Shown here piece by piece: positions 16,751 through 25,642 of a stretch of 64,000 nt of DNA. Positions within the stretch are counted from its first letter, which is position 1; each line of letters opens with the position of its first letter. Source of the DNA: Streptomyces sp. R21 (lineage in GTDB: Bacteria; Actinomycetota; Actinomycetes; Streptomycetales; Streptomycetaceae); the NCBI RefSeq assembly GCF_041051975.1, contig NZ_CP163435.1:7977001-8041000 (forward strand). Reading direction: 5' to 3'. The notes below the pieces were generated by a model. The model had not been told where the DNA came from, made no database searches, and was given only the letters and a program-made list of their open reading frames with translations. The translations under genes and the position numbers were made by a program.

Positions 16751-17997
16751 TGAAGGACGCCTCCGGGCCCGGCAGGGGCTGGCTGCTGCGCCTCGTCATC
16801 GCCTTCTCCTTCGCGCAGGGGGCGGTGTCGATGGCGCGGCCGGCCGTCTCCTACCGGGCCCTCGCGCTGGGCGCCGACGAGCGCGCGATCGGCGTCATCG
16901 CGGGCGTGTACGCACTGCTCCCGCTGTTCGCCGCGGTACCGCTCGGGCGCCGTACCGACCACGGGCGCTGTGCCCCGCTCCTGCCCGTCGGTGTCGTGCT
17001 GATCGCGGGCGGGTGCGCGCTGAGCGGTACGGCGAACTCGCTGACGGCGATGGCCGCGTGGAGCGGAGTGATGGGCCTCGGCCATCTCTGCTTCGTCATC
17101 GGCGCCCAGTCGATCGTCGCCCGCCAGTCCGCACCGCACGAACAGGACCGCAACTTCGGGCACTTCACCATCGGCGCGTCCCTCGGCCAGCTCGTCGGGC
17201 CGATCGCCGCCGGCGCCCTCATCGGCGGCCCCGACCGGGCGGCCACCAGCGCGCTGGCCCTGCTCGTCGCGGGCGCGGTCGCCGCGGTCTCCTGCACCTC
17301 GCTGTGGCGCATCGAACGCCGTACGCCGTCCAAGTCCCCTGTGTCGTACGGCGACCGCGTGCCCGTCCGTCGCATCCTGCGCACCCGGGGCGTGCCCGCG
17401 GGCATCTTCATCAGCCTCGCCGTGCTGTCCGCGACGGACATCCTCACCGCGTATCTGCCGGTCGTCGGCGACCACCGGGGCATCGCGCCGTCCGTGATCG
17501 GTCTGCTGCTGAGCCTGCGCGCGGCGGCGACCATCGCCTGCCGGCTGGTGATGACGCCGATGCTGCACCGGCTCGGCAGGGCCGCGCTGCTCACCGTGAC
17601 CTGTCTGGTGGCGGGCGTGCTGTGCGCGGGTATCGCGCTGCCGGTGCCGGTCTGGGCGCTCGCGGCGATGCTGCTGGTCCTCGGCTTCTGTCTGGGAGTC
17701 GGCCAGCCGCTGTCCATGACCACGGTCGTCCAGGCGGCCCCGGACGGCGCGCGCTCCACCGCCCTCGCCCTGCGGCTGACCGGCAACCGGCTCGGCCAGG
17801 TCGCCGCACCCGCCGCGGCCGGTCTGGTCGCCGGAATCGCGGGTGTGGCAGCGCCGTTCGTGATGCTCGGGGCGCTGTTGCTGCTGTCGTCGGGGGTCGC
17901 GCTGCGGTCGCCGGGGGAGCCGGACCGGGGGCGCGCGAAGCCGCTGCCGTCCCGTTCCCGGGTCGGGGCGCGCTTGCGCCGGAAGAGCGATATCTGA
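16750..17997 (+). CDS. MFS transporter
   Basis: A 415-residue major facilitator with 12 predicted helices and the loop 2-3 motif variant P-L-G-R-R-T-D-H-G-R-C near residue 58. The start overlaps the last base of the citrate transporter stop (TGATG), so the two are coupled. The tail is basic (R-S-R-V-G-A-R-L-R-R-K). The substrate is not evident; co-translation with a citrate/metal symporter suggests an organic acid or chelate, possibly export. Confidence 0.85.
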   Translation: MKDASGPGRGWLLRLVIAFSFAQGAVSMARPAVSYRALALGADERAIGVIAGVYALLPLFAAVPLGRRTDHGRCAPLLPVGVVLIAGGCALSGTANSLTAMAAWSGVMGLGHLCFVIGAQSIVARQSAPHEQDRNFGHFTIGASLGQLVGPIAAGALIGGPDRAATSALALLVAGAVAAVSCTSLWRIERRTPSKSPVSYGDRVPVRRILRTRGVPAGIFISLAVLSATDILTAYLPVVGDHRGIAPSVIGLLLSLRAAATIACRLVMTPMLHRLGRAALLTVTCLVAGVLCAGIALPVPVWALAAMLLVLGFCLGVGQPLSMTTVVQAAPDGARSTALALRLTGNRLGQVAAPAAAGLVAGIAGVAAPFVMLGALLLLSSGVALRSPGEPDRGRAKPLPSRSRVGARLRRKSDI

Positions 17998-18044
17998 CGG
18001 AGCGTCGGGCGCTGCTTCCGGTTTTCGCGGGGGGATGTGAAAGA

Positions 18045-18085
18045 GAGTCAGGCGAAGTGCGATTTGTATGAAAATCGTCTGACTC
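18045..18085 (+). promoter_or_regulatory. Nested hairpins in the leader of the sortase-substrate gene
   Basis: Outer arms GAGTCAG (18045-18051) and CTGACTC (18079-18085) enclose inner arms CGATTT (18060-18065) and AAATCG (18072-18077). The outer stem ends directly against the GGAGG ribosome binding site at 18086, so folding could modulate its accessibility, or the repeat could be an operator. Confidence 0.5.
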
Positions 18086-18097
18086 GGAGGATTCTGC

Positions 18098-18763
18098 ATG
18101 TTCACCTCGTCCATTGCCCGCCGCGGCGGCGCGCGTCTGACCGCCGCCACCGCTCTCGCCGCGCTCACCGTCGCGGGAACCGCCCTCGCCGGGGCCCCGG
18201 CCGCGTTCGCCGCTCCGGTGCCCGGAGACAACGGCACCGTCAAGATCCATACGCCGGACACGGACCCCGGAGACCCGAAGGACGAGCCGAAGGTCTGCGA
18301 GTTCTACCTCGACGCCACCGGCTTCGACGCGATGCAGAACGTCCACTGGTCCATCGAGACCCAGCCGCACGTCAACGGCGGCGACACGGCCTCGGGCGAC
18401 CTCGTCGCCGACGCGAACGGCGCGGCCCACACCGACAACGTGCCGCTGGACAACGGGCAGTACAAGCTCACGTGGACGTTCACCGGCGAGAACGGCGCGG
18501 GCAAGATGAAGGTCTTCAAGGTCGATTGCACGGGCTCCTCGCCGTCCCCGACCCCGACCCCCACCCCGACCCCGACCCCGACGCCCACCTCAACGCATCC
18601 GGGTGGTCCGGGCGGCCCGCACGGTGGCCCGCCCGCGGGCGGCGGCGGTCTCGCCCGCACCGAGGACTTCTCGCCGGTCGCGGGTGCGGCCGCGGCGGGA
18701 CTCGTCGTGGTCGGAGGAGCCGTGTACTTCCGGCTGCGCCGCCGCCCCGATGGCGCGGCGTAA
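18098..18763 (+). CDS. Surface-anchored protein, probable sortase substrate
   Basis: A 221-residue secreted protein: Sec signal peptide ending near A-F-A-A, a beta-rich domain with two Cys (about residues 66 and 145), a Pro-Thr tandem repeat (about 150-165), then G-G-G-G-L-A-R-T-E-D, one hydrophobic helix and a cationic tail R-L-R-R-R. This is the layout of a cell-wall sorting signal, but LPXTG is absent; L185-A-R-T-E189 is the nearest match to the actinobacterial LAxTG motif. The gene overlaps the downstream class F sortase by 14 bp, which makes it the likely dedicated substrate. Function of the exposed domain unknown. Confidence 0.85.
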   Translation: MFTSSIARRGGARLTAATALAALTVAGTALAGAPAAFAAPVPGDNGTVKIHTPDTDPGDPKDEPKVCEFYLDATGFDAMQNVHWSIETQPHVNGGDTASGDLVADANGAAHTDNVPLDNGQYKLTWTFTGENGAGKMKVFKVDCTGSSPSPTPTPTPTPTPTPTSTHPGGPGGPHGGPPAGGGGLARTEDFSPVAGAAAAGLVVVGGAVYFRLRRRPDGAA

Positions 18764-19472
18764 CCGACGACGCAGGCCCTGGTACCGGACGCGCGCCTAC
18801 CGCCTGACGAGGACGATCGTGGTCACGATCGGCCTGGTGGTGGGCGGCGTCTGGTGGGCGGGCGCTGATGAGACCACCGCGCCCGCCGCATCGGCCGCCG
18901 CGGGGCCGGGGGACGCCCGCGCGTCCGCCCGCCCCGCCGCGGGCGGCGCCGGATCCCGGCCGGCGCCGGCCAGGCCTCCCGCCCCGCCGACGCCGCTGCC
19001 GCCCTCCCGGCCCACCACCCTCGCGATTCCGTATCTCGGCCTGGAGGCGCCGGTCGTCGGGCTCCGGCTCGACGGTGGCAGCCGGCTCACCGCACCTCCC
19101 GTGGACGACCCCAAGCTGGTCGGTTGGTACGACGGCGGACCGATGCCGGGCGGGACCGGCACGGCGGTTGTCGTCGGGCACCGCGACACCAGGACCGGGC
19201 CGGCCGTCTTCGCCGGGCTCGGCGAACTCCGGCCCGGCCGTCTGGTCGAGGCCCACCGCGCCGACGGACGGACCGCCGTCTACACGGTGGACGCGGTACG
19301 GACGTACGAGAAGGCGCACTTCCCCGACAAGGAGGTGTACGGCGCCAGGAACCGCCCCGAACTGCGTCTGATCACCTGTGGCGGCGCCTACGACCCGAAG
19401 ACCGGCTACGCCGGGAACATCGTCGTCTTCGCGCATCTGACGGCGACCCGCGGCCCGGCGCGCGGGGCGTGA
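18750..19472 (+). CDS. Class F sortase
   Basis: A 240-residue membrane-tethered transpeptidase: basic N-terminus, one helix (about 20-38), an Ala/Pro linker to about 85 and the sortase barrel. Catalytic candidates are H144 (V-V-G-H-R-D-T) and C210 (L-I-T-C-G-G). The conserved Arg expected on the strand after the Cys is not seen; residues 211-229 contain Lys217 but no Arg, the next being R234. Class F sortases are actinobacterial and attach proteins to peptidoglycan or act as housekeeping enzymes. The start is inside the end of the upstream surface-protein gene, so expression is coupled. Confidence 0.88.
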   Translation: MARRNRRRRPWYRTRAYRLTRTIVVTIGLVVGGVWWAGADETTAPAASAAAGPGDARASARPAAGGAGSRPAPARPPAPPTPLPPSRPTTLAIPYLGLEAPVVGLRLDGGSRLTAPPVDDPKLVGWYDGGPMPGGTGTAVVVGHRDTRTGPAVFAGLGELRPGRLVEAHRADGRTAVYTVDAVRTYEKAHFPDKEVYGARNRPELRLITCGGAYDPKTGYAGNIVVFAHLTATRGPARGA

Positions 19473-19709
19473 ACCGAGGCCGGGGGACAACCGCCGAGGG
19501 GTCGGAATCGGCCGGAAAGGGGCGGAAGGGGAGCTGAAGCTGATCGTCCGGTTTCTCACGGGCTGGACGGAGCCGTCCGATCCCGCCGAGCGTCTTCCCC
19601 TGGGCATGTGCGGTCCGTTAGCTTCCGTGACTCATACGCCCCGTACGACCCGCACGGGACGTCCGACCGTGGAGCACCTCAGTCCTGTGAGCCCCCGGGG
19701 GCACCCCTC

Positions 19710-21053
19710 ATGACACGCGCCATCTCCCTGCACAACGTCAGCAAGGTCTACACGCGCGGCACCCGCGTGGTGGAGCGGCTGTCGCTCGACATCCGGCCCG
19801 GTGAGTTCCTGGTGCTGCTCGGGCCGTCCGGCTGCGGCAAGTCGACCGTGCTGAGAATGATCGCCGGACTCGAGGACGTCACCGAGGGCGAGCTGCGCCT
19901 CGACGGCGAGTACGCCAACGATCTGCCGCCCGCCGAGCGGGACATCGCGATGGTCTTCCAGAACTTCGCCCTGTACCCGAGCATGACCAGCCGCGACAAC
20001 ATCGGTTTCCCGCTGCGCATCGAGGCGCCGGGCGCGGACCCGCGCCCGCGCGTCGACGCCACCGCCCGGATGCTCGGCATCGAGGACCTCCTCGACCGCT
20101 TCCCCAGCCAGCTCTCCGGCGGCGAACGCCAGCGGGTCGCCATGGGCCGGGCGATCGCGCGCCACCCGTCGGCCTTCCTGATGGACGAACCGCTGTCCAA
20201 CCTCGACGCCAAGCTCCGCAACCATCTGCGCGCCGAAATATCCAGCCTGACCCGGGACTTGGGCGTCACCACGGTGTACGTCACCCACGACCAGGCCGAG
20301 GCCATGTCGCTCGGCGACCGCGTCGCCGTCCTGCGCGGCGGCGTCCTCCAGCAGCTCGCCACCCCGCGGGAGGTCTACGCACTGCCGGTGAACGTCTTCG
20401 TCGCCGCCTTCATCGGCACCCCGCGGATCAACCTGCTGCGCGGCGTCGTCCGCGCCCCGCTCGACGGCGCCATGTCCATCAGCCTCGGCAAGCAGTACCT
20501 GCGGCTGCCCGAACCCCTCACCCTGGACCACCAGTTGCTGCGGGTGCAGCAGGGGCGCGAGGTCATCGTCGGGCTGCGCTCCGAGGCCGTCCGCATCGCC
20601 AAGCCCGCCGCGGCCCGCCCCGGTGAGGTGGCGATCAGCGGTCTCGTCGAGCACGTGGAGTTCCAGGGCCACGAGGTCCTCGTCCACTTCAACACCGGCT
20701 CGCGGCCCGCCGTCGTACCGGACCTGGAGGCGCCGCGCCCGGTCCGCGCGGCCCGGCGGCGACGCCGCGAGGGCACCGTCATCGACCGCCTGAGGGAACG
20801 CGCGGGCGCCCTGCGGGCCGGGCCTGTCGTGGTCCTCGAACACCCCGGGGACACCGGACCCGAGCGCCCCGAACCGGCGCCCCCGGAGGGCCGCCTCCCC
20901 GGGGACCTCGTCGTCCGCACCACCCCCGACTTCGACCTCCGCCACGGCATGCAGATCCCCCTCCTCGTCGACCTCGCCCACCTGTTCGTCTTCGACCAGC
21001 ACGGCGAACGGATCTGCCCGGCCCCGGCGCGGTTGCCGGACCTGGAGGAGTGA
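19710..21053 (+). CDS. ABC sugar transporter ATP-binding protein (MsiK/UgpC type)
   Basis: A 447-residue ATPase with Walker A G-P-S-G-C-G-K-S-T (38-46), signature L-S-G-G-E (135-139), Walker B F-L-M-D-E-P (156-161) and the H-loop His192. The C-terminal half is a TOBE/OB-fold regulatory domain longer than usual, with an Arg-rich insert near residue 350. No permease or binding protein gene is adjacent, so it is an orphan, like MsiK, which energises several carbohydrate importers in streptomycetes. ATG 19710 has only a weak GGGGGC site; this is the shortest start retaining the full domain. It may instead serve a single distant transporter. Confidence 0.88.
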   Translation: MTRAISLHNVSKVYTRGTRVVERLSLDIRPGEFLVLLGPSGCGKSTVLRMIAGLEDVTEGELRLDGEYANDLPPAERDIAMVFQNFALYPSMTSRDNIGFPLRIEAPGADPRPRVDATARMLGIEDLLDRFPSQLSGGERQRVAMGRAIARHPSAFLMDEPLSNLDAKLRNHLRAEISSLTRDLGVTTVYVTHDQAEAMSLGDRVAVLRGGVLQQLATPREVYALPVNVFVAAFIGTPRINLLRGVVRAPLDGAMSISLGKQYLRLPEPLTLDHQLLRVQQGREVIVGLRSEAVRIAKPAAARPGEVAISGLVEHVEFQGHEVLVHFNTGSRPAVVPDLEAPRPVRAARRRRREGTVIDRLRERAGALRAGPVVVLEHPGDTGPERPEPAPPEGRLPGDLVVRTTPDFDLRHGMQIPLLVDLAHLFVFDQHGERICPAPARLPDLEE

Positions 21054-21088
21054 GCGGCCGTGGTGAGGCAGGGGTGCCTGGCGCGCGA

Positions 21089-21107
21089 AAACTAACATCG
21101 CTAGTTT
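21089..21107. promoter_or_regulatory. TetR-type operator before aldehyde dehydrogenase
   Basis: AAACTAAC-ATC-GCTAGTTT, an 8-bp dyad with one mismatch, 38 bp before the ALDH ATG. The same sequence family occurs at 26311-26329 between a tetR gene and an acyl-CoA dehydrogenase. Confidence 0.75.
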
Positions 21108-21145
21108 GTGTGCCGGACGACGCGACCCCTCCAGGAGGACTCACC

Positions 21146-22534
21146 ATGCAGGCTCACGACGGCATGTACATCGACGGCGGCTGGCGCCCCGCCGCGGGCG
21201 GGGACACGATCGAGGTCGTGAACCCGGTCGACGAGCAGGTGATCGGCCGGGTCCCCGCGGGCACGGCCGAGGACGTCGACACCGCCGTACGGGCCGCCCG
21301 CGCCGCCCTCCCGGGCTGGGCCGCGACCCCGCCCGCCGAGCGGGCCGCGCGCCTGGCCGCCCTCCGGGACGTCCTGGTGGCCCGCAAGGACGAGATCGCC
21401 GAGACGGTGACCGCCGAACTCGGCTCGCCGCTCGCGTTCTCGCAGGCGGTGCACGCGGGCGTGCCGATCGCGGTCGCCGGGTCCTACGCCGAACTGGCGG
21501 CGACACACGCCTTCGAGGAGAAGATCGGCAACTCGACCGTCCACCACGAACCGGTCGGCGTGGTCGGCGCCATCACGCCCTGGAACTACCCCCTGCATCA
21601 GATCGTCGCCAAGGTCGCCCCCGCGCTGGCGGCGGGCTGCACGGTGGTGCTGAAGCCCGCCGAGGACACCCCGCTGACCGCGCAGCTCTTCGCCGAGGCG
21701 GTGCACGAGGCGGGCGTACCGGCGGGCGTCTTCAACCTGGTCACCGGCCTCGGCCCGGTCGCCGGCCAGGCCCTCGCCGAGCACGAGGGCGTGGACCTGG
21801 TCTCCTTCACCGGCTCCACGGCCGTCGGCAGGCAGATCGGCGCCACCGCCGGTGCCGCGGTCAAGAAGGTGGCCCTGGAACTGGGCGGTAAGTCCGCCAA
21901 CGTCATCCTGCCGAGCGCCGACCTCGCCAAGGCGGTGGCCGTGGGCGTCGCCAACGTGATGTCCAACTCCGGCCAGACGTGCAGCGCCTGGACGCGCATG
22001 CTCGTGCACCGGGAGCGGTACGAGGAGGCGGTCGACCTCGCAGCCGCCGCAGCGGCCAAGTACGGCGACCGGATCGGCCCGGTGGTGAACGCCAAGCAGC
22101 AGGAGCGGGTGCGGAGCTACATCGAGAAGGGTGTTGCCGAGGGAGCCCGGCTGGTCGCCGGCGGTCCCGAATCCCCCTGTGAGCGCGGCTACTTCGTCAG
22201 CCCGACCGTCTTCGCCGACGTGACCTTCGACATGACCATCGCCCAGGAGGAGATCTTCGGCCCGGTCCTCTCGATCATCCGGTACGACGACGAGGAGGAC
22301 GCCCTGCGGATCGCGAACGGCACGGTGTACGGCCTCGCGGGAGCCGTCTGGGCCGGGGAGGAGTCGGAGGCGGTCGCTTTCGCCCGCCGCCTGGAGACCG
22401 GACAGGTCGACATCAACGGCGGCCGCTTCAACCCTCTGGCGCCCTTCGGCGGTTACAAGCAGTCGGGCGTGGGCCGCGAACTCGGCCCGCACGGCCTCGG
22501 CGAGTATCTCCAGACCAAGTCCCTGCAGTTCTGA
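21146..22534 (+). CDS. NAD(P)-dependent aldehyde dehydrogenase
   Basis: A 462-residue ALDH-superfamily enzyme that oxidises an aldehyde to the acid. The general-base region V-A-L-E-L-G-G-K-S and the catalytic Cys in S-G-Q-T-C-S-A-W are intact, as is the F-G-P-V-L-S motif. ATG 21146 has an AGGAGGA site. A Zn-alcohol dehydrogenase follows 54 bp downstream, so together they would convert an alcohol to a carboxylic acid. A shared operator suggests control by the TetR at 25643 together with an acyl-CoA dehydrogenase, pointing to oxidation of medium-chain or branched alcohols. Confidence 0.93.
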   Translation: MQAHDGMYIDGGWRPAAGGDTIEVVNPVDEQVIGRVPAGTAEDVDTAVRAARAALPGWAATPPAERAARLAALRDVLVARKDEIAETVTAELGSPLAFSQAVHAGVPIAVAGSYAELAATHAFEEKIGNSTVHHEPVGVVGAITPWNYPLHQIVAKVAPALAAGCTVVLKPAEDTPLTAQLFAEAVHEAGVPAGVFNLVTGLGPVAGQALAEHEGVDLVSFTGSTAVGRQIGATAGAAVKKVALELGGKSANVILPSADLAKAVAVGVANVMSNSGQTCSAWTRMLVHRERYEEAVDLAAAAAAKYGDRIGPVVNAKQQERVRSYIEKGVAEGARLVAGGPESPCERGYFVSPTVFADVTFDMTIAQEEIFGPVLSIIRYDDEEDALRIANGTVYGLAGAVWAGEESEAVAFARRLETGQVDINGGRFNPLAPFGGYKQSGVGRELGPHGLGEYLQTKSLQF

Positions 22535-22588
22535 CCCGGTTCGCCGTACCGCAGTCCAAGCCGCCCCACATTCTGGAGAGTTGCCCTC

Positions 22589-23677
22589 ATGGCTGTCCGT
22601 GCCGCCGTCCTGCCCGCCATCGGCGCCCCGCTGGAGATCACCGACATCGAACTGCCCGAGCCGGGCCCCGGCCAGGTCCGCGTCCGCCTCGTCGCCGCCG
22701 GGGTCTGCCACTCCGACCTGTCCCTGTCCGACGGCACCATGCGCGTGCCGGTGCCGGCAGTACTCGGGCACGAGGGCGCGGGCACGGTCGTCTCCGTCGG
22801 TGAGGGCGTCACGCACGTCGCCCCCGGTGACGGGGTCGTGCTCAACTGGGCTCCCTCCTGCGGACGTTGCCACGCCTGCTCGCTCGGCGAGGTGTGGCTG
22901 TGCGCCAACGCGTTGAACGGCGCGGCGGACGTGTACGCGCGGCGGGTGTCCGACGGGAGCGACCTGCATCCCGGCCTGAACGTCGCCGCGTTCGCCGAGG
23001 AGACCGTCGTGGCCGCCGCCTGCGTGCTCCCGGCGCCGGACGGCGTACCGCTCACCGACGCGGCCCTCCTCGGCTGCGCCGTCCTCACCGGCTACGGCGC
23101 AGTCCACCACTCGGCGAAGGTCCAGGCGGGCGAGACCGTCGCGGTGTTCGGCGCCGGCGGAGTCGGCCTGGCCGCCCTGCAGTCCGCCAGGATCGCGGGC
23201 GCCTCGAAGATCGTCGCGGTCGACGTCTCGCCCGAGAAGGAGTCCCTCGCCCGCGAGGCCGGCGCCACGGACTACGTCGTCGCCTCCGAGAACACCGCCC
23301 GCGAGATCCGCGCCCTCACCAACAAGCAGGGCGTCGACGTGGCCGTCGAGTGCGTCGGCCGGGCGGTCACGATCCGCACGGCCTGGGACTCCACCCGTCG
23401 CGGTGGCCGCACCACGGTCGTCGGCATCGGCGGCAAGGACCAGCAGATCACCTTCAACGCCCTGGAACTCTTCCACTGGGGCCGAACCCTCGCAGGCTGC
23501 GTCTACGGCAACTCCGACCCGGCCAAGGACCTCCCGATCCTCGCCGAACACATCCGGGAGGGCCGCCTCGACCTCACCTCCATGGTGACGGAACGCATCA
23601 CCCTGGAGGACATCCCGAGGGCATTCGAGAACATGGTGGCGGGCAAGGGGGGAAGGGCGCTGATCACGACGTTCTAG
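22589..23677 (+). CDS. Zinc-dependent alcohol dehydrogenase (class III-like)
   Basis: A 362-residue MDR-family alcohol dehydrogenase. Catalytic zinc ligands are seen in V-C-H-S-D and G-H-E-G-A-G, the structural zinc site is C-G-R-C-H-A-C-S-L-G-E-V-W-L-C, and the NAD(H) site is G-A-G-G-V-G. A GGAGAG site precedes ATG 22589. It probably supplies the aldehyde used by the upstream ALDH, or works in the reverse direction. Substrate unknown; similarity to the formaldehyde/glutathione class is of fold, not proof of substrate. Confidence 0.92.
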   Translation: MAVRAAVLPAIGAPLEITDIELPEPGPGQVRVRLVAAGVCHSDLSLSDGTMRVPVPAVLGHEGAGTVVSVGEGVTHVAPGDGVVLNWAPSCGRCHACSLGEVWLCANALNGAADVYARRVSDGSDLHPGLNVAAFAEETVVAAACVLPAPDGVPLTDAALLGCAVLTGYGAVHHSAKVQAGETVAVFGAGGVGLAALQSARIAGASKIVAVDVSPEKESLAREAGATDYVVASENTAREIRALTNKQGVDVAVECVGRAVTIRTAWDSTRRGGRTTVVGIGGKDQQITFNALELFHWGRTLAGCVYGNSDPAKDLPILAEHIREGRLDLTSMVTERITLEDIPRAFENMVAGKGGRALITTF

Positions 23678-23711
23678 GTTTCAGCCCGTCAGGCGTTCGA
23701 GGACGAGGCCG

Positions 23712-24674
23712 CTAGCCCCGCGGTTCCGGAGCCGCCTCCGGAACCGCGACCTCCACGGGCTCGGCCCCCGCGGCCGTACGAACCCGGGCCCGAGACCGGG
23801 AAACCGCCACTCCCGCGAGACACAGCAGACCCCCGGCCAGCGTGAGCAACCCCGGCACCTCATCGAGCACCAGCCAGGACATCAGCACCACAAGCGCAGG
23901 CACGGCATACGTCGTGGCACCCATCCGGCTCGCGGTCGTCCGGGCCAGCGCATACGCCCACGTCGTGAACGCCAGCGCGGTCGGAAAGACGCCCAGATAG
24001 ACCATGTTGAGCGTCGCGGAGACAGGCGCGTCGGCTGCGTCATGCACGAGCTGCCCGGCGAAGGGCAGACACACGACGGCGCCGACCAGACACCCGAACG
24101 TCGTGACCTGCAGCGCGCTCGCCCGACCGAGCGCGGGCTTCTGGGCGACGACCCCGCCCGCGTACCCCACGGCGGCCAGCAGGCACAGCACCACACCGAG
24201 CACCGACGAACCGCCCCCGCCGGACATCGACAGCCCCACGGCGACGGCGCCCGCGAAGGACACCGCCATGCCCGCGAGCAGCCGCGGCGGCATGGCATCG
24301 CCGAGGAGCCGCGAGCCGAGGAGGGCGATGAGGATCGGGCCGATGTTCACGACCAGCGCCGCGGTACCGGCGTCCACCTGCTGTTCGCCCCAGTTGAGCG
24401 CCACCATGTAGAAGCCGAACCACAGCAGCCCGGATATCGCGATCCCGCGCCAGGCGGCCCGCGGTGGCCAACCCTCCCTGCGCACCAGGCAGATGGCCCC
24501 GAGCGCGACGGCTCCGGCCAGCAGCCGTCCGAGCGCCAGCGCGCCCGGCGAGTACGCGGCCCCCGCGCTGCGGATCGACACGAAGGCGGAGGCCCACAGG
24601 ACGACGGTGACCGTGGCGGCTCCCGCGGCGAGCAGCTCCGCGCGACGGCCGGGGACGGTCGGGGACGTGTTCAT
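23712..24674 (-). CDS. EamA/DMT family permease
   Basis: A 320-residue protein with ten predicted helices and two EamA repeats (W-A-S-A-F-V-S-I-R near the N-terminus and the second around residue 155). Members export amino acids or metabolites. Of two adjacent ATGs the second, 24674, sits at better distance from AGGAG. The last codons encode a Glu/Pro-rich tail that also forms a strong hairpin shared with the convergent alcohol dehydrogenase gene. The ArsR-type gene lies upstream on the same strand and may regulate it. Confidence 0.87.
   Translation of the reverse strand: MNTSPTVPGRRAELLAAGAATVTVVLWASAFVSIRSAGAAYSPGALALGRLLAGAVALGAICLVRREGWPPRAAWRGIAISGLLWFGFYMVALNWGEQQVDAGTAALVVNIGPILIALLGSRLLGDAMPPRLLAGMAVSFAGAVAVGLSMSGGGGSSVLGVVLCLLAAVGYAGGVVAQKPALGRASALQVTTFGCLVGAVVCLPFAGQLVHDAADAPVSATLNMVYLGVFPTALAFTTWAYALARTTASRMGATTYAVPALVVLMSWLVLDEVPGLLTLAGGLLCLAGVAVSRSRARVRTAAGAEPVEVAVPEAAPEPRG
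23719..23748. terminator. Bidirectional terminator overlapping the end of the DMT gene
   Basis: Perfect 13-bp stem CGCGGTTCCGGAG / CTCCGGAACCGCG with a 4-nt loop between convergent genes. It lies inside the last codons of the permease gene, starting 5 bp upstream of its stop codon. Confidence 0.7.
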
Positions 24675-24764
24675 CATGCTCCTGAGGCTAGAGGTGACGT
24701 ACGACAATGACTCGCGGATTTCGGACGCCCTGCTGGGTAGGGCCTTGATCTACGGCGAGGGGCT

Positions 24765-24811
24765 GCCCGGAGCCGTACTGCTCAGAGCGGTCCAGCCCGA
24801 AGCCGTACTGC
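24765..24811. repeat. Two direct repeats with 30-bp period
   Basis: GCCCGGAGCCGTACTGC (24765-24781) recurs as GCCCGAAGCCGTACTGC (24795-24811), one mismatch, in the 164-bp gap between the DMT gene and the ArsR gene. Could be regulator half sites or a short duplication. Confidence 0.4.
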
Positions 24812-24838
24812 CTTGCGCCGTAGACCCCGGCGGCCGCC

Positions 24839-25564
24839 TCAACGCAACACACCCGCCTCGATCCCCAACAGCTCCGCCAGCGCCCGCTCGCCCTCACCCG
24901 TGACCTTGACGGCCCGCTCCGACCCGATGCGCACGCACCAGCCCGCGTCCAGGGCATGGCGGCACAGGGCGGCGCCCGCGATGCCCGCGAGGTGGGGACG
25001 GCGCTCGGTCCAGTCGAGGCAGGCCCGTGCCAACGGACGGCGACCGGCCCGTTCGAGCCCGATCCCGGCGTCCGCGAACCACCGCACACCGGCGTCCGTG
25101 AGCACGAACCCCGCGGCCCCTTCTTTTTGCGTACGCAGCAGCCCGCGCCCGGTCAGGGCATCGGTGACCGCGATGCCGAGCCGCCCGGCGAGGTGGTCGT
25201 AGCAGGTGCGCCCGCGGGCCATCGCGGAACCGGCGGTGGAGGCGCGCAGCGTCCGCGGTCGCCCTGCGGCGGTCGGTGCGACCTGGGCGGCAAGGTCCTC
25301 CACGAGCTGCGCGACGCGGGTTCCGGCCAGCCGTACGTACCGGTGCCGCCCCTGGCGCTCCTCGGTGAGCAGTCCGCCCGCGACGAGCTTGCCGAGGTGC
25401 TCGCTCGCGGTCGAGGGCGCGACGCCCGCGGACCGGGCCAGCTCTCCGGCGGTCCACGCCCGCCCGTCGAGCAGCGCGAGCAGGAAGGCGGCGCGCGTCT
25501 CGTCGGCGATCAGCCCGGCGAGCGCGGCCAGCCCGGGGGCTGCGGGATCCTTCGGCCTCGTCAT
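24839..25564 (-). CDS. ArsR-type winged-helix regulator
   Basis: A 241-residue protein with an ArsR/MarR-like winged helix at about residues 15-85 (W-T-A-G-E-L-A-R-S-A-G-V-A-P-S-T-A-S-E-H-L-G-K-L) and a C-terminal alpha/beta extension without a recognised metal site. ATG 25564 gives a conventional start; an open frame upstream is unsupported. It precedes the DMT permease on the same strand and is the likeliest regulator of it. No metal-binding Cys pair as in true ArsR is seen, so it probably senses something else. Confidence 0.83.
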   Translation of the reverse strand: MTRPKDPAAPGLAALAGLIADETRAAFLLALLDGRAWTAGELARSAGVAPSTASEHLGKLVAGGLLTEERQGRHRYVRLAGTRVAQLVEDLAAQVAPTAAGRPRTLRASTAGSAMARGRTCYDHLAGRLGIAVTDALTGRGLLRTQKEGAAGFVLTDAGVRWFADAGIGLERAGRRPLARACLDWTERRPHLAGIAGAALCRHALDAGWCVRIGSERAVKVTGEGERALAELLGIEAGVLR

Positions 25565-25642
25565 GCCACCCAGCATGCGACACGAACGGTTCGGCACTCA
25601 CCGAACCATCGAGGGCGCCCGGACAACGGCCCCGAGTCCCGC

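Noticed and set aside
24688..25089. 133-residue minus-strand frame overlapping the ArsR gene
   Set aside because: Overlaps the regulator in another frame; its Tyr/Gly-rich tail comes from the 30-bp direct repeat.
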